From assembly GCA_002721305.1 (NCBI GenBank), contig PBKA01000019.1:78602-142601 (forward strand): a stretch of 64,000 nucleotides of DNA. The letters are read 5' to 3'. This stretch comes from Acidimicrobiaceae bacterium. Its GTDB lineage: Bacteria; Actinomycetota; Acidimicrobiia; Acidimicrobiales; Poriferisodalaceae. The notes below the pieces were generated by a model. That model was not told the DNA's origin, made no database searches, and was given only the letters and a program-made list of their open reading frames with translations. This document shows positions 26,889 to 34,831 of this stretch, piece by piece (the stretch's first letter is position 1; each line of letters starts with the position of its first letter). The position numbers and the translations under genes are program-made.

Positions 26889-27890
26889 ATGGACAAAACA
26901 GAGTGGCTTACGAGCACGATCGAGGAAGCAATCGATCCAGTTGAAGAAATAGTTGACCCTCACCACCACCTTTGGGATTTTCCGACCGGAACCTACCTGT
27001 TGCCTGAACTTCATTTAGACACCGGCGCAAGCCACAACGTCGTGCAGACAGTATTTGTGGAGTGCGGAGCGGAGTACAGAGATGAAGGCCCCGAACACCT
27101 CCGCCCTGTGGGAGAAATCGAGTTTGTTCGACGGCAAGCTGAATTGTCAACGAACACTGACGGTGCCGAGATAGCAGGGATCGTAGGATTCGCGGACTTG
27201 ACGAGAGGAGAAGCCGTCGAAGAGGTTTTGGCCGCCCAAGACGCGGCGGGTGGTGGACGATTTCGAGGTATCCGCCACGCGAACGCGTGGGACGCCAGCG
27301 ACGAGATTCGCGAATCCCACACCAAACCGCCTGCTGGCCTTTTGAGCCATTCGAATTTCCGAGCGGGCTTCGCCAAACTTGGCGAAATGGGATTCAGTTT
27401 CGACGCATGGATGTTTCACCCCCAAGTCGAAGAGTTGGTAGAACTCGCAGCGTCTGTGCCAGACACACCGATTGTGTTGGACCACTTAGGTGGTCCGCTG
27501 GGAATTGGACCCTACGTCAATGCCAGAGATGAAGTGCGAGCAACTTTGCGGCCATCACTCGAAGCCCTAGCCCAGCACGAGCAGGTGATGGTCAAAGTAG
27601 GCGGAATAGGAATGAGCATCTACGGGGTCGGCTTGAACCGTCTCCCGCAAGCCCCAACCTCAGAACACGTAGCGGACCTGTGGAACGAAGATATACGACA
27701 TTGCGTCGACACGTTTGGACCCGACCGCTGCATGTTTGAGAGCAATTTCCCGGTCGACAGACAAGGCTGTTCCTACACTGTTCTCTTTAATGCTTTTCAG
27801 AGAATCGCCGACGAGGCGGGTTGGAGCACTGCGGAACGAACCGAATTGTTCTCCGGATCTGCTCGCCGGTTCTATCGGTTAAAGCAATAA
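26889..27890 (+). CDS. Amidohydrolase-2 family metal-dependent hydrolase (lactonase-like)
   Basis: A 333-residue TIM-barrel hydrolase of the amidohydrolase_2 type. The N-terminal DPHHHLWD metal motif, the RGIRHANAW segment, VLDHLGGPLG and the C-terminal FESNFPVDR with a metal Asp resemble the sugar-lactone / 2-pyrone-4,6-dicarboxylate lactonase branch, but the substrate cannot be told. ATG 26889 has AGAAAG upstream and is preferred to TTG 26856. It probably forms a short unit with the acetyltransferase gene that follows. Confidence 0.85.
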   Translation: MDKTEWLTSTIEEAIDPVEEIVDPHHHLWDFPTGTYLLPELHLDTGASHNVVQTVFVECGAEYRDEGPEHLRPVGEIEFVRRQAELSTNTDGAEIAGIVGFADLTRGEAVEEVLAAQDAAGGGRFRGIRHANAWDASDEIRESHTKPPAGLLSHSNFRAGFAKLGEMGFSFDAWMFHPQVEELVELAASVPDTPIVLDHLGGPLGIGPYVNARDEVRATLRPSLEALAQHEQVMVKVGGIGMSIYGVGLNRLPQAPTSEHVADLWNEDIRHCVDTFGPDRCMFESNFPVDRQGCSYTVLFNAFQRIADEAGWSTAERTELFSGSARRFYRLKQ

Positions 27891-27894
27891 CGCT

Positions 27895-28494
27895 TTGCCG
27901 GCACCCGAGTTGCAAACTCCTCGCTTGGTATTGCGGCACTGGCTCCCTGAGGACCGAAAACCATTTGCCGTGATGAATGCTGATCCGGAGGTCATGAAGT
28001 ATTTCCCGTCGGTTTTGAGTTCCGATCAAAGTGATCTGTTCGCAGAAACTATTCAAATGGGCCTTGAAGAACGCGACTTTGGGTTGTGGGCTCTGCAACT
28101 TCGTGAGGGCGAGGAGGACGAGGGACCTTTCGTCGGCTTTGTGGGCCTTTCTGCACCTCTATGGACCGCTGCGTTCACTCCGTGTGTAGAAATCGGTTGG
28201 CGTCTTCACCGCGACCATTGGGGAATGGGGTACGCAACCGAAGCGGCAACGCGAATCCTGGACTACAGCTTCACGCGACTAGATCTCGGCGAGGTTGTTT
28301 CCTTTGCCTCAGTGATGAATCTCCGGTCCATAGCGGTGATGCAGAGGCTCGGGATGCATCGGGACTTAGAAGAAGACTTCGCCCACCCATTGGTTGATGC
28401 GAGTGACCGACTGAGTCGACATGCCCTCTACCGCATGACGAAACGCGTATGGACAAGTTCGAATCGAACTCAGATCAGCCCCGCGGGAGCCTGA
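27895..28494 (+). CDS. GNAT-family N-acetyltransferase (RimJ/RimL-like)
   Basis: A 199-residue acetyltransferase. The N-terminal TPRLVLRHWLPED and the acetyl-CoA-binding strand-helix EIGWRLHRDHWGMGYATEAATRILDYSF are diagnostic for the RimJ/RimL group; SVMNLRSIAVMQRLGM is the conserved C-terminal element. The acceptor is unknown. The start is TTG, four bases after the amidohydrolase stop. Its 3' end overlaps the convergent hydrolase gene by 25 bases. Confidence 0.88.
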   Translation: MPAPELQTPRLVLRHWLPEDRKPFAVMNADPEVMKYFPSVLSSDQSDLFAETIQMGLEERDFGLWALQLREGEEDEGPFVGFVGLSAPLWTAAFTPCVEIGWRLHRDHWGMGYATEAATRILDYSFTRLDLGEVVSFASVMNLRSIAVMQRLGMHRDLEEDFAHPLVDASDRLSRHALYRMTKRVWTSSNRTQISPAGA

Positions 28495-29240
28495 CTCAGG
28501 GTGGCCCATTGAGACGCGTCGTGACCATACAGAAGTCGACAACCATCTTCGTCCCTTAGCTGTTTGAGCCTGCGCATCGAATCCAACTGCATCTCGTGGT
28601 CGAAGCCAAAAGGAGGGAGAAGCATTTCTTCTAGCACTTCTTCCCAATAAATGCAGTCGCCAGTCAAAATGACCGGTCCACTTGCCAAATTCACTCGAAG
28701 AGACTGGTGACCAGCTGTGTGGCCAGGGGTGGGTACGCAGATCACCGAGCCGTCCCCGAAAACATCGTGGGAGCCATCGACTTTCAACACATCGTGACCG
28801 AGATCGAAATCCGCGGGGTTGTAGACCTCGTGTTCGATCAGCTTTGGGTGATGAGCCGAATCCCATTCTGATGCTTGGACAATGATCTGAGCGTTAGGAA
28901 TCAGTGAAGTACCACCGCAATGGTCGAAATGAAGGTGGCTGAAAACAATCGCATTCACCTCTGAAGGGTCTACCTCGACGTTTTCGAGACGTTCGGAAAC
29001 CGTATCTTCGTAAGTAAAGCGAGACTCGAACTGGCGGGCCATCAGCGGATACCTAGCCCCAACTCCGTTTATCAATTCGTCATGAAGTCCAGTGTCAAAG
29101 AGCGCGGTCCGACCACTGGGATGAATGACCAGCCAGCTTGGTATAGGCAGCTCGACCTTTCCATCCAGACCAGCCACCACAGAAGAAGCTGAAGTTGATA
29201 GCCAACCACACTCAAGAGGAACCAGTCGTAGAGACGTCAT
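28470..29240 (-). CDS. Metallo-beta-lactamase-fold hydrolase, N-acyl-homoserine-lactonase-like
   Basis: A 256-residue MBL-fold protein. Metal ligands: SHLHFDHCGG (HxHxDH), TPGHTAGHQS, LTGDCIYWEE and LLYGHD. The overall pattern, with WLVIHPSGRTALFDTGL near the N-terminus, resembles AiiA-type quorum-quenching lactonases and related lactone hydrolases. The true substrate is uncertain because this group includes many general lactonases. ATG 29240 is preceded by TAACGT at 6 bases and no ribosome-binding site. Confidence 0.82.
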   Translation of the reverse strand: MTSLRLVPLECGWLSTSASSVVAGLDGKVELPIPSWLVIHPSGRTALFDTGLHDELINGVGARYPLMARQFESRFTYEDTVSERLENVEVDPSEVNAIVFSHLHFDHCGGTSLIPNAQIIVQASEWDSAHHPKLIEHEVYNPADFDLGHDVLKVDGSHDVFGDGSVICVPTPGHTAGHQSLRVNLASGPVILTGDCIYWEEVLEEMLLPPFGFDHEMQLDSMRRLKQLRDEDGCRLLYGHDASQWATLSQAPAGLI

Positions 29241-29246
29241 CGGAAA

Positions 29247-29252
29247 ACGTTA
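29247..29252 (-). promoter_or_regulatory. Putative -10 element (TAACGT) for the MBL-fold gene
   Basis: On the minus strand TAACGT is followed by six bases and the ATG at 29240, the same leaderless-type spacing seen at several other genes in this window. Confidence 0.4.
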
Positions 29253-29286
29253 GCTCGTCGATGTTGGAGAATGCGGGACGACTGCT

Positions 29287-30702
29287 TCAGGTGCTCTCCC
29301 TGGCCCAAAGATGATCGGTGAGTCGCCCACATCTCTCCTGCAAAGATTCAAGCGCATCGCAGATCAAATCTTCTCTGTAGCGCCGGCCGACGATTTGGAC
29401 TGCCGCGGGCCGGTCTTCGACGAGACCAGTGCCGATAACACCTGCTGGTAATCCCAGATAATTGATACCCATCGAGTAAGCCGAAGCCTCAATAAAATCC
29501 TTACATGCTTCGAAACTTTGGAGGTCGTAATCCCAGTCATAGAGACGGTTCATGTAAATCGGTGTAAGCACCAGGGGGTATTGCTCCAAAAAGAGATTCC
29601 AATCTCGCATCATCCTTGTGCGATCGCCAAAATCGTGAATGAAACGGTCCAACTCAAGCACTTCGCCCATGCGAAAGAAGTAGTCAAAAGTTGTTTTGAT
29701 CTCATCGCTGCCGTGTTCAACAATCTGAGGCCAAAGGGCCACGTCCATTTCTGTTATCAGGGTTCGGAACCAATCTCTAAATGGCTCTTCGATTGATGGG
29801 GTGGAAACTTCCACTACGCGGTAGCCGGCGTCTTGTAAGGCTTCGGCGGCCTGATCAATGAGATCGATGATGCCTTGATGGATGTCGTAACCGCATGGAT
29901 CTTTGGTGACAGCAACGGTGATCGGATCATCTAGCTGAGGTCCTCGCCACGGAACTGGTGGACACAACGGATCTCTTGGGTCGGGTTCAATCATTACTGC
30001 TGTGGCTAGGGCAAGATCCTGGGCGTCTCGGGCCATGATGCCTTGAACAGATATCACTTGAGATAGTGGACCGCGTTCTGCTGGCGCACTGGAGTTATAT
30101 ACAGGAATCCGATTGTTGGTCGGCTTTACCGTAGTAATTCCGTTCGCGAGCGCGGGGAATCTGAGCGAACCTCCGATGTCGTTTCCGTGATGCAAGGGAC
30201 CGAAACCTGCTGCCGCGGCCGCTCCACCCCCTCCTGAGGAGCCTCCCGGACTCGCGTCGGAGTCCCACGGGTTAAACGTTCTGCCCCGCAATGGGTTGAC
30301 AGTGGTGCCCCTCATTGAGAACTCCGGGACATTTGTCCGTCCGACCAATATGGCGCCAGCTTCACGCAGATTCTTCACCAGGGGAGCGTCGTCGGATGCG
30401 ATCAGTCCCTCAAATGCCGGCACTCCATTCGGCGTTGCTTGGCCGCCAACATCAATGTTTTCTTTGATAGTCATTGGCACACCATGGAGAGGCCCCACAA
30501 TTTCCCCGGCGGCGGTGAGGTCATCCGCTGTGGCAGCCGCGGCCAGCGCCTCTTCTGGAAACTCAACGGTAATTGCGTTGAGATCTGGGTTCTTTTCGGC
30601 GACTCGGTCAAGGACTGACCGAACAACCTCACTAGCAGAGAAATTCTTATCCCTTATACCTTGAGCCAATTCGGTAGCGCTAAGTCGCCATAACTCATCC
30701 AC
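29287..30702 (-). CDS. Amidase-signature family amidase
   Basis: A 471-residue amidase. The Ser-cisSer-Lys triad is visible: Lys in PMTIKENIDV, the glycine-rich SPGGSSGGGGAAAA with the cis-Ser, and HGNDIGGSLRFPA with the nucleophile. The N-terminus ELWRLSATELAQGIRDK is typical. The ORF-track start (30813) lies well inside the upstream gene. GTG 30702 starts 5 bases after that gene's stop with AAGGGA upstream, and is chosen; ATG 30750 is an alternative. Substrate unknown. It forms a two-gene unit with the crotonase. Confidence 0.88.
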   Translation of the reverse strand: MDELWRLSATELAQGIRDKNFSASEVVRSVLDRVAEKNPDLNAITVEFPEEALAAAATADDLTAAGEIVGPLHGVPMTIKENIDVGGQATPNGVPAFEGLIASDDAPLVKNLREAGAILVGRTNVPEFSMRGTTVNPLRGRTFNPWDSDASPGGSSGGGGAAAAAGFGPLHHGNDIGGSLRFPALANGITTVKPTNNRIPVYNSSAPAERGPLSQVISVQGIMARDAQDLALATAVMIEPDPRDPLCPPVPWRGPQLDDPITVAVTKDPCGYDIHQGIIDLIDQAAEALQDAGYRVVEVSTPSIEEPFRDWFRTLITEMDVALWPQIVEHGSDEIKTTFDYFFRMGEVLELDRFIHDFGDRTRMMRDWNLFLEQYPLVLTPIYMNRLYDWDYDLQSFEACKDFIEASAYSMGINYLGLPAGVIGTGLVEDRPAAVQIVGRRYREDLICDALESLQERCGRLTDHLWAREST

Positions 30703-30706
30703 AGTC

Positions 30707-31552
30707 TTAAATCCCTTTTCTTGTACGTCGGTGGTCGGGGAACTGCGCATCTCGATTTTCTGTTTGAGCCATGAAAGCCTCTGCCATGTCGTCGGGGTCG
30801 AACATCGCAGCATTCCAAGTTGCGATGTAATCCAACCCGTCGGCTACCGAGTGGTCACGTCCATAATTCAGTGTTCGCTTTGTTCCCCAAATGGCCATGG
30901 GACTTTTCGAAGCTATCTGTTTAGCGACTTCGAGAACAGCGTCGTCCATTTCGTCTTGATCTTCGTAAATTTCGTTAATGAAGCCCCGTTCTTTGGCCTC
31001 CAAAGCAGACATGTTGCGACCGGTGTACGCCAACTCGCGAACCACTCCCTCGGGGACCAACTTCGGTAAGCGTTGCAATGTTCCGACGTCAGCGGTCATA
31101 CCGATGTTGATCTCCTGAATACAAAAGAAGGCGTCTTTGGTTGCGTAGCGGAGGTCCGTGGCAGACACCATGTCTATGCCGCCTCCTATGCAGGCCCCCT
31201 GTATGGCTGACAGGACAGGCAGCCTGCTTTCCTCAAGACAACTGAAGGACCGTTGCAACTGCAACGCTGTAGTGCGAAAGCTTGCCCGCTGGCGGCTCAC
31301 ATGTTTTGTATTTCCTTGAACGCTCACGTCGTTGTTACCGGCGAAAACGCTCAAATCCATACCCGAACAAAAGTGTCGCCCCTCTGCGGAAAGAACAATC
31401 GCTCGAGCGTCATCACCGTCCGATAGTTGATCGACAATCTCGGGGAGTTCGTCCCAGAACTCGGGGATCATAGAGTTGGCGCGCTCTGGCCGAGTCATAC
31501 GGATGTGAGCGACGTGATCGGTTGTTTCGACGCTAAAGCAGGTATAAGTCAC
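30707..31552 (-). CDS. Enoyl-CoA hydratase/isomerase, dienoyl-CoA-isomerase-like
   Basis: A 281-residue crotonase. The oxyanion-hole segments (GRHFCSGMDLSVF, IQGACIGGGIDMVSA) are present. The segment ATDLRYATKDAFFCIQEINIGMTADVGTLQRLPKLV matches delta(3,5)-delta(2,4)-dienoyl-CoA isomerase (ECH1 type), keeping the equivalents of its three acidic residues: Asp in TDLRY, Glu in QEINIG and Asp in TADVG. It would therefore shift double bonds in odd-position unsaturated acyl-CoAs. GTG 31552 has TAGTCT six bases upstream. Confidence 0.85.
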   Translation of the reverse strand: MTYTCFSVETTDHVAHIRMTRPERANSMIPEFWDELPEIVDQLSDGDDARAIVLSAEGRHFCSGMDLSVFAGNNDVSVQGNTKHVSRQRASFRTTALQLQRSFSCLEESRLPVLSAIQGACIGGGIDMVSATDLRYATKDAFFCIQEINIGMTADVGTLQRLPKLVPEGVVRELAYTGRNMSALEAKERGFINEIYEDQDEMDDAVLEVAKQIASKSPMAIWGTKRTLNYGRDHSVADGLDYIATWNAAMFDPDDMAEAFMAQTENRDAQFPDHRRTRKGI

Positions 31553-31558
31553 AAGCTG

Positions 31559-31564
31559 AGACTA
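31559..31564 (-). promoter_or_regulatory. Putative -10 element (TAGTCT) for the crotonase-amidase unit
   Basis: On the minus strand TAGTCT is followed by six bases and GTG 31552, with no ribosome-binding site between. This fits a leaderless message and supports the GTG start. Confidence 0.42.
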
Positions 31565-31587
31565 GGTCCCAGTGAGAGCTGATGCGA

Positions 31588-31605
31588 CTCCCAGTTGCCT
31601 GGGAG
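31588..31605. other. Hairpin between convergently spaced units
   Basis: CTCCCAG-TTGC-CTGGGAG is a perfect 7-bp stem with a four-base loop, just after the stop of the membrane-protein gene and upstream of the crotonase promoter, both on the minus strand. It has no T-run on either strand, so it is at best a weak or Rho-assisted terminator. Confidence 0.4.
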
Positions 31606-31609
31606 CCAA

Positions 31610-32014
31610 CTAATTCGACAACATGACGCCCATCACGAGAGCGGCGAGAGAAGTCAGGAGAGCCACTCCGGCGCTCGCCCCTCTGATAGAGGCCTTGTCC
31701 GTGGATTGGTGCAACCAAGCGGTCGCCCCAGATACGGCCACCAAAAGCATTTTCATGCCAAGCAGAGCATTCCAACTCGCACTGGTTCCGGGCAGGGACA
31801 CCATGTTCCATATGCCAGTGAACACCGCGAGCCCAAAGAAGGGCCAGCCGATTCGCCCGAACGCCTTAGCGACGTTGGGTACGGCATCGGGGCTAGTTCG
31901 CTTTAGTACTGGAACGATCGCCCCCACGACGATTTGACCGCCTACCCAAACGCAGACGGCCAGAACGTGAAGCACGACCCGAACCGTTTGAACATCAAAG
32001 TTGACATCTTTCAC
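31610..32014 (-). CDS. Four-helix membrane protein, CopD-like
   Basis: A 134-residue integral membrane protein with about four transmembrane helices: residues near 11-33 (VVLHVLAVCVWVGGQIVVGA), 55-70, 84-100 and 112-131. The first helix motif HVLAVCVWVGGQI resembles the haem/copper-associated CopD and DUF2269-type families, in which a His and the WxGG turn are conserved. No function can be assigned from the sequence. It precedes the crotonase on the same strand. Confidence 0.65.
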   Translation of the reverse strand: MKDVNFDVQTVRVVLHVLAVCVWVGGQIVVGAIVPVLKRTSPDAVPNVAKAFGRIGWPFFGLAVFTGIWNMVSLPGTSASWNALLGMKMLLVAVSGATAWLHQSTDKASIRGASAGVALLTSLAALVMGVMLSN

Positions 32015-32072
32015 TGAACCTACTTTCGGAACCTCACAGGGTCCGTACTTCGATTACTTAGCGTGGCTTCAG

Positions 32073-33230
32073 TCAATCCCCTAGCAGACCGGCCATGTTC
32101 TCTGAATAAAACTTGTTCTGAACGTCGTCAGCCATCCCTTCGAGCGAAGCCTCGAAACGACCCAGCGGATTTCGTCCTCCCTCTATGTGGGGGTAATCGG
32201 ACGAAAACAGATACAGATCGGCGTTCGACTCTCGAATCATCGACCCAACATCTTCAAACGGATACGGAGTAAAGGCCATCTGCTGTGAGATCAATTCCGA
32301 CGGAGGAGTTTTCAATGCTTCTAGGTCAGGTTCCGACCGTTTCCAAATCTGCGCAATTAGATCCAAACGCCGAAGGAGCGACGGCACCCATCCTGCCCCG
32401 AGTTCGATCACACCTCCGCGCAGGTTGGGGTGTCGTTGTAAGACCCCATCCAAAACCAAAGCGCCAACAAAGGTTTCGGCGGCATGGTGAAGAGCGATCA
32501 TGTCTTTACCTCGAACATTTTCGCCACCGCCGATCCAATCTGTTGGGATCGGTCGACCCGTGTTCATCCAGTCGGGTTTGATTTGGAGCGGATTGCCGCC
32601 CACGTGAAGAAGAAACGGAACTCGCGCCTCGGCCAAACGAGCCCACACTGGATCAAGTGCATCGTGCCCGGGAGAACCACCCCCTGCAGGCCGGTGGGGG
32701 ACCCACACTGCTTCAAGGCCAGTCGATATCGCGAAGTCGAGTTCTTTCATGGTGGCACCGGGTTCGTCGAGCGGGAGCAAAGCGACCCCGATGAGTCGAG
32801 GATCATCTGAACAGAAATCAGCCATTGCGCGGTTGTGCGCTCGAGTAGTTCCATAGCGAAGATCGAGATCAGCTTTGGGGTCGAACGCTATGGGTGCGCT
32901 AAAGGTGGAAAAAATAAATTGTTGGTCGAAGCCGAGTAGATCCAGTGCTATCCGACGCTCATCCTTATTGAAGGCGCCGAGAGCGTAATACCCTTTGGGG
33001 CCAGCTATGAGACCGTCCCCGAGAGCAACCAATTCGGCGACTTTTTCCGGTGAATGAGCCCCCGATTTCGCTGCTTCCCGCCACGAATCGCTGCTCCGTC
33101 CACCGGCATCGAAGTCTATTTGCGGGATTCGATCACGAATTGTTGAATCAGCGTGGGCGGTGAGAAAGTCCGGTAGCTCCATGAGATGACTGTCGGCATC
33201 TAGATACGTTCGATCGTTGGCGTAACTCAT
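32073..33230 (-). CDS. Amidohydrolase-2 family protein
   Basis: A 385-residue TIM-barrel protein of the amidohydrolase_2/decarboxylase type. Metal-region motifs are LDADSHLMELPDF at the N-terminus (DxH), PFLLHVGGNP, HHAAETF, GVIELGAGWVPSLLRRLD and the C-terminal LFSSDYPHIEGGRNPLG with the metal-binding Asp. It is only distantly related to the hydrolase at 26889. The substrate is unknown; related genes are common in aromatic and cyclic-compound catabolism. TAGCGT lies six bases before ATG 33230. Confidence 0.83.
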   Translation of the reverse strand: MSYANDRTYLDADSHLMELPDFLTAHADSTIRDRIPQIDFDAGGRSSDSWREAAKSGAHSPEKVAELVALGDGLIAGPKGYYALGAFNKDERRIALDLLGFDQQFIFSTFSAPIAFDPKADLDLRYGTTRAHNRAMADFCSDDPRLIGVALLPLDEPGATMKELDFAISTGLEAVWVPHRPAGGGSPGHDALDPVWARLAEARVPFLLHVGGNPLQIKPDWMNTGRPIPTDWIGGGENVRGKDMIALHHAAETFVGALVLDGVLQRHPNLRGGVIELGAGWVPSLLRRLDLIAQIWKRSEPDLEALKTPPSELISQQMAFTPYPFEDVGSMIRESNADLYLFSSDYPHIEGGRNPLGRFEASLEGMADDVQNKFYSENMAGLLGD

Positions 33231-33236
33231 ACCAAG

Positions 33237-33242
33237 ACGCTA
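33237..33242 (-). promoter_or_regulatory. Putative -10 element (TAGCGT) for the amidohydrolase gene at 33230
   Basis: On the minus strand TAGCGT is followed by six bases (CTTGGT) and the ATG. It is identical to the hexamers before the genes at 26889 and 44790. Confidence 0.42.
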
Positions 33243-33281
33243 GTTCCCAAATACGAGCCGATGCTTCACAAGTGAGGGCGG

Positions 33282-33287
33282 TAGCCT
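33282..33287 (+). promoter_or_regulatory. Putative -10 element (TAGCCT) for moaB/mog
   Basis: TAGCCT is followed by six bases (CCCGAT) and the ATG at 33294. It lies in a 63-base divergent spacer that also carries the minus-strand element at 33237. The head of the moaB-rib unit is too short for an FMN riboswitch. Confidence 0.42.
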
Positions 33288-33293
33288 CCCGAT

Positions 33294-33824
33294 ATGACCC
33301 CATCCGAAAATACCGGTGAGTCAACCCACGAGTCCGATGAGTCAGCTGCTAGCGACAGTTCTCTGTTGGCCAAAGTGTTGACGGTATCCGACGGGGTCGC
33401 AGAAGGTGTGCGAGAAGATCGAAGCGGCGAAGCGCTTGTAGCGACCCTGATTTCCCACAACTATGACGTAGTTGAACACAGTGTGGTCGCTGATGGTGTG
33501 GAAAGCGTCGCTGAAAGGCTCTCTGAGCTTACAAGTGGCTTTTCGGGGCTGGTTGTGACTACAGGCGGAACCGGATTTACAGAAAGAGACTTGACCCCTG
33601 AAGGGACCCGACGGGTGATCGAAAGAGAAGCTCCGGGGATAGCTGAAGCAATGCGGCTGACAAATCCTTTGGGTCGGTTGTCTCGAGGTGTTGCCGGGAT
33701 TGTCGGCGGGTCCATTGTGATCAACACTCCGGGCTCAACAGCGGGTTGTGTCGAATGCTTCGAAGCCGTGGCTGACGTGTTGCCCCATGCTTTGCGGTTA
33801 CTTCATGGCGAACGGTTGCATTAA
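33294..33824 (+). CDS. Molybdopterin adenylyltransferase-like protein (MogA/MoaB family)
   Basis: A 176-residue MoCF-fold protein acting in molybdenum cofactor synthesis. Signature segments are LTVSDGVAEGVREDRSG, the nucleotide/molybdopterin loop VTTGGTGFTERDLTPEGT and INTPGSTAGCVECFEAV. The first ~25 residues are acidic and Ser/Thr-rich and not conserved. No other moa/moe gene lies nearby, and the co-location with riboflavin genes is seen in other actinobacteria. MoaB versus MogA cannot be settled from sequence alone. Confidence 0.88.
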   Translation: MTPSENTGESTHESDESAASDSSLLAKVLTVSDGVAEGVREDRSGEALVATLISHNYDVVEHSVVADGVESVAERLSELTSGFSGLVVTTGGTGFTERDLTPEGTRRVIEREAPGIAEAMRLTNPLGRLSRGVAGIVGGSIVINTPGSTAGCVECFEAVADVLPHALRLLHGERLH

Positions 33825-33826
33825 CA

Positions 33827-34831
33827 GTGAATGACACGGACACTCCTTCTGACGCACACCTGATGGGCAGGGCGATAGGTAATGCGGAAACTGTACGGGG
33901 CACAACGGCCCCAAATCCGTGGGTTGGTGCCCTCGTCTTGGGCTCCGATGGCAAAATTTATGACGGCGCTACCCAGCCTCCGGGAGGCTTACATGCGGAG
34001 CGGATCGCAATTGATCTAGCGGGAGCAGCGACCAGGGGGGCAACGCTGGTCACAACACTTGAACCGTGTTGTCATGAAGGAAGAACGTCCCCGTGCGTTG
34101 ATCACATTATTGAGGCGGGCTTAAGTCGCGTTGTCGTAGGCGTCGAGGACCCCGACCCACGAGTAGTAGGCAATGGACTGCAGGCGCTGCGCGATGCGGG
34201 ACTCGAAGTCGTCTTAGGAGTTGAGCGAGACGCGGTTGAGGAGCAACTGGAGCCGTACCTTCATCAACGAAAGACTGGAACACCTTGGGTGGTGCTCAAG
34301 ATCGCACTAACCCTCGATGGGAGAATCGCTGCTGCAGATGGATCGTCGGAATGGATCACCAGTGACGAGGCGCGAAGAGACGCTCACTCGCTCCGAGCAA
34401 GATGCGATGCTGTTCTGGTTGGAGCGGGGACCGTACGGGCCGACAACCCATCGCTCACGACCCGTTTAGTCTCTGGTTCTAATCCTCAGCGAATTGTCCT
34501 GGGAAAGGCTCCCGACGACGCAGCGGTGCACCCTTGTTGGGAAATCGAAGGTGACCTTGAAGGGGTTCTGAATGATCTCAGTGACCGAGGTGTCATCGAC
34601 CTATTGGTCGAGGGAGGATCCAGTGTCGCAGCGCAATTCCATAGGGAGGGTTTAGTCAACGAATACATCTTCTACCTCGCACCTGCGTTGACGGGTGGTA
34701 ATGATGGACGACCAGTGTTCGAAGGTGGGGGTTCTGCCACAATGGCGGAACTATGGCGCGGAAATCTTCGCGACGTCCGCAAAATAGGAACCGACGTCCG
34801 TGTCGAATTTCGACCTAGAGAAGGAGATTGA
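33827..34831 (+). CDS. ribD: RibD: bifunctional pyrimidine deaminase/reductase
   Basis: A 334-residue riboflavin enzyme. The N-terminal deaminase has the zinc motifs GLHAERIAI and TLEPCCHEGRTSPCVDHI. The C-terminal reductase has VVLKIALTLDGRIAAADGSSEWIT, CDAVLVGAGTVRADNPSLTTR and LLVEGGSSVAAQF. It starts at GTG two bases after the moaB/mog stop and overlaps ribE by one base (TGATG). Confidence 0.96.
   Translation: MNDTDTPSDAHLMGRAIGNAETVRGTTAPNPWVGALVLGSDGKIYDGATQPPGGLHAERIAIDLAGAATRGATLVTTLEPCCHEGRTSPCVDHIIEAGLSRVVVGVEDPDPRVVGNGLQALRDAGLEVVLGVERDAVEEQLEPYLHQRKTGTPWVVLKIALTLDGRIAAADGSSEWITSDEARRDAHSLRARCDAVLVGAGTVRADNPSLTTRLVSGSNPQRIVLGKAPDDAAVHPCWEIEGDLEGVLNDLSDRGVIDLLVEGGSSVAAQFHREGLVNEYIFYLAPALTGGNDGRPVFEGGGSATMAELWRGNLRDVRKIGTDVRVEFRPREGD

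Noticed and set aside
31588-31605. Intrinsic terminator after the CopD-like gene
   Set aside because: The stem is perfect, but neither strand has a U-tract, so I list it only as a hairpin.
33231-33293. FMN riboswitch before the riboflavin genes
   Set aside because: Only 63 bases are available and no RFN conserved segments are visible; the spacer looks like two back-to-back promoters.
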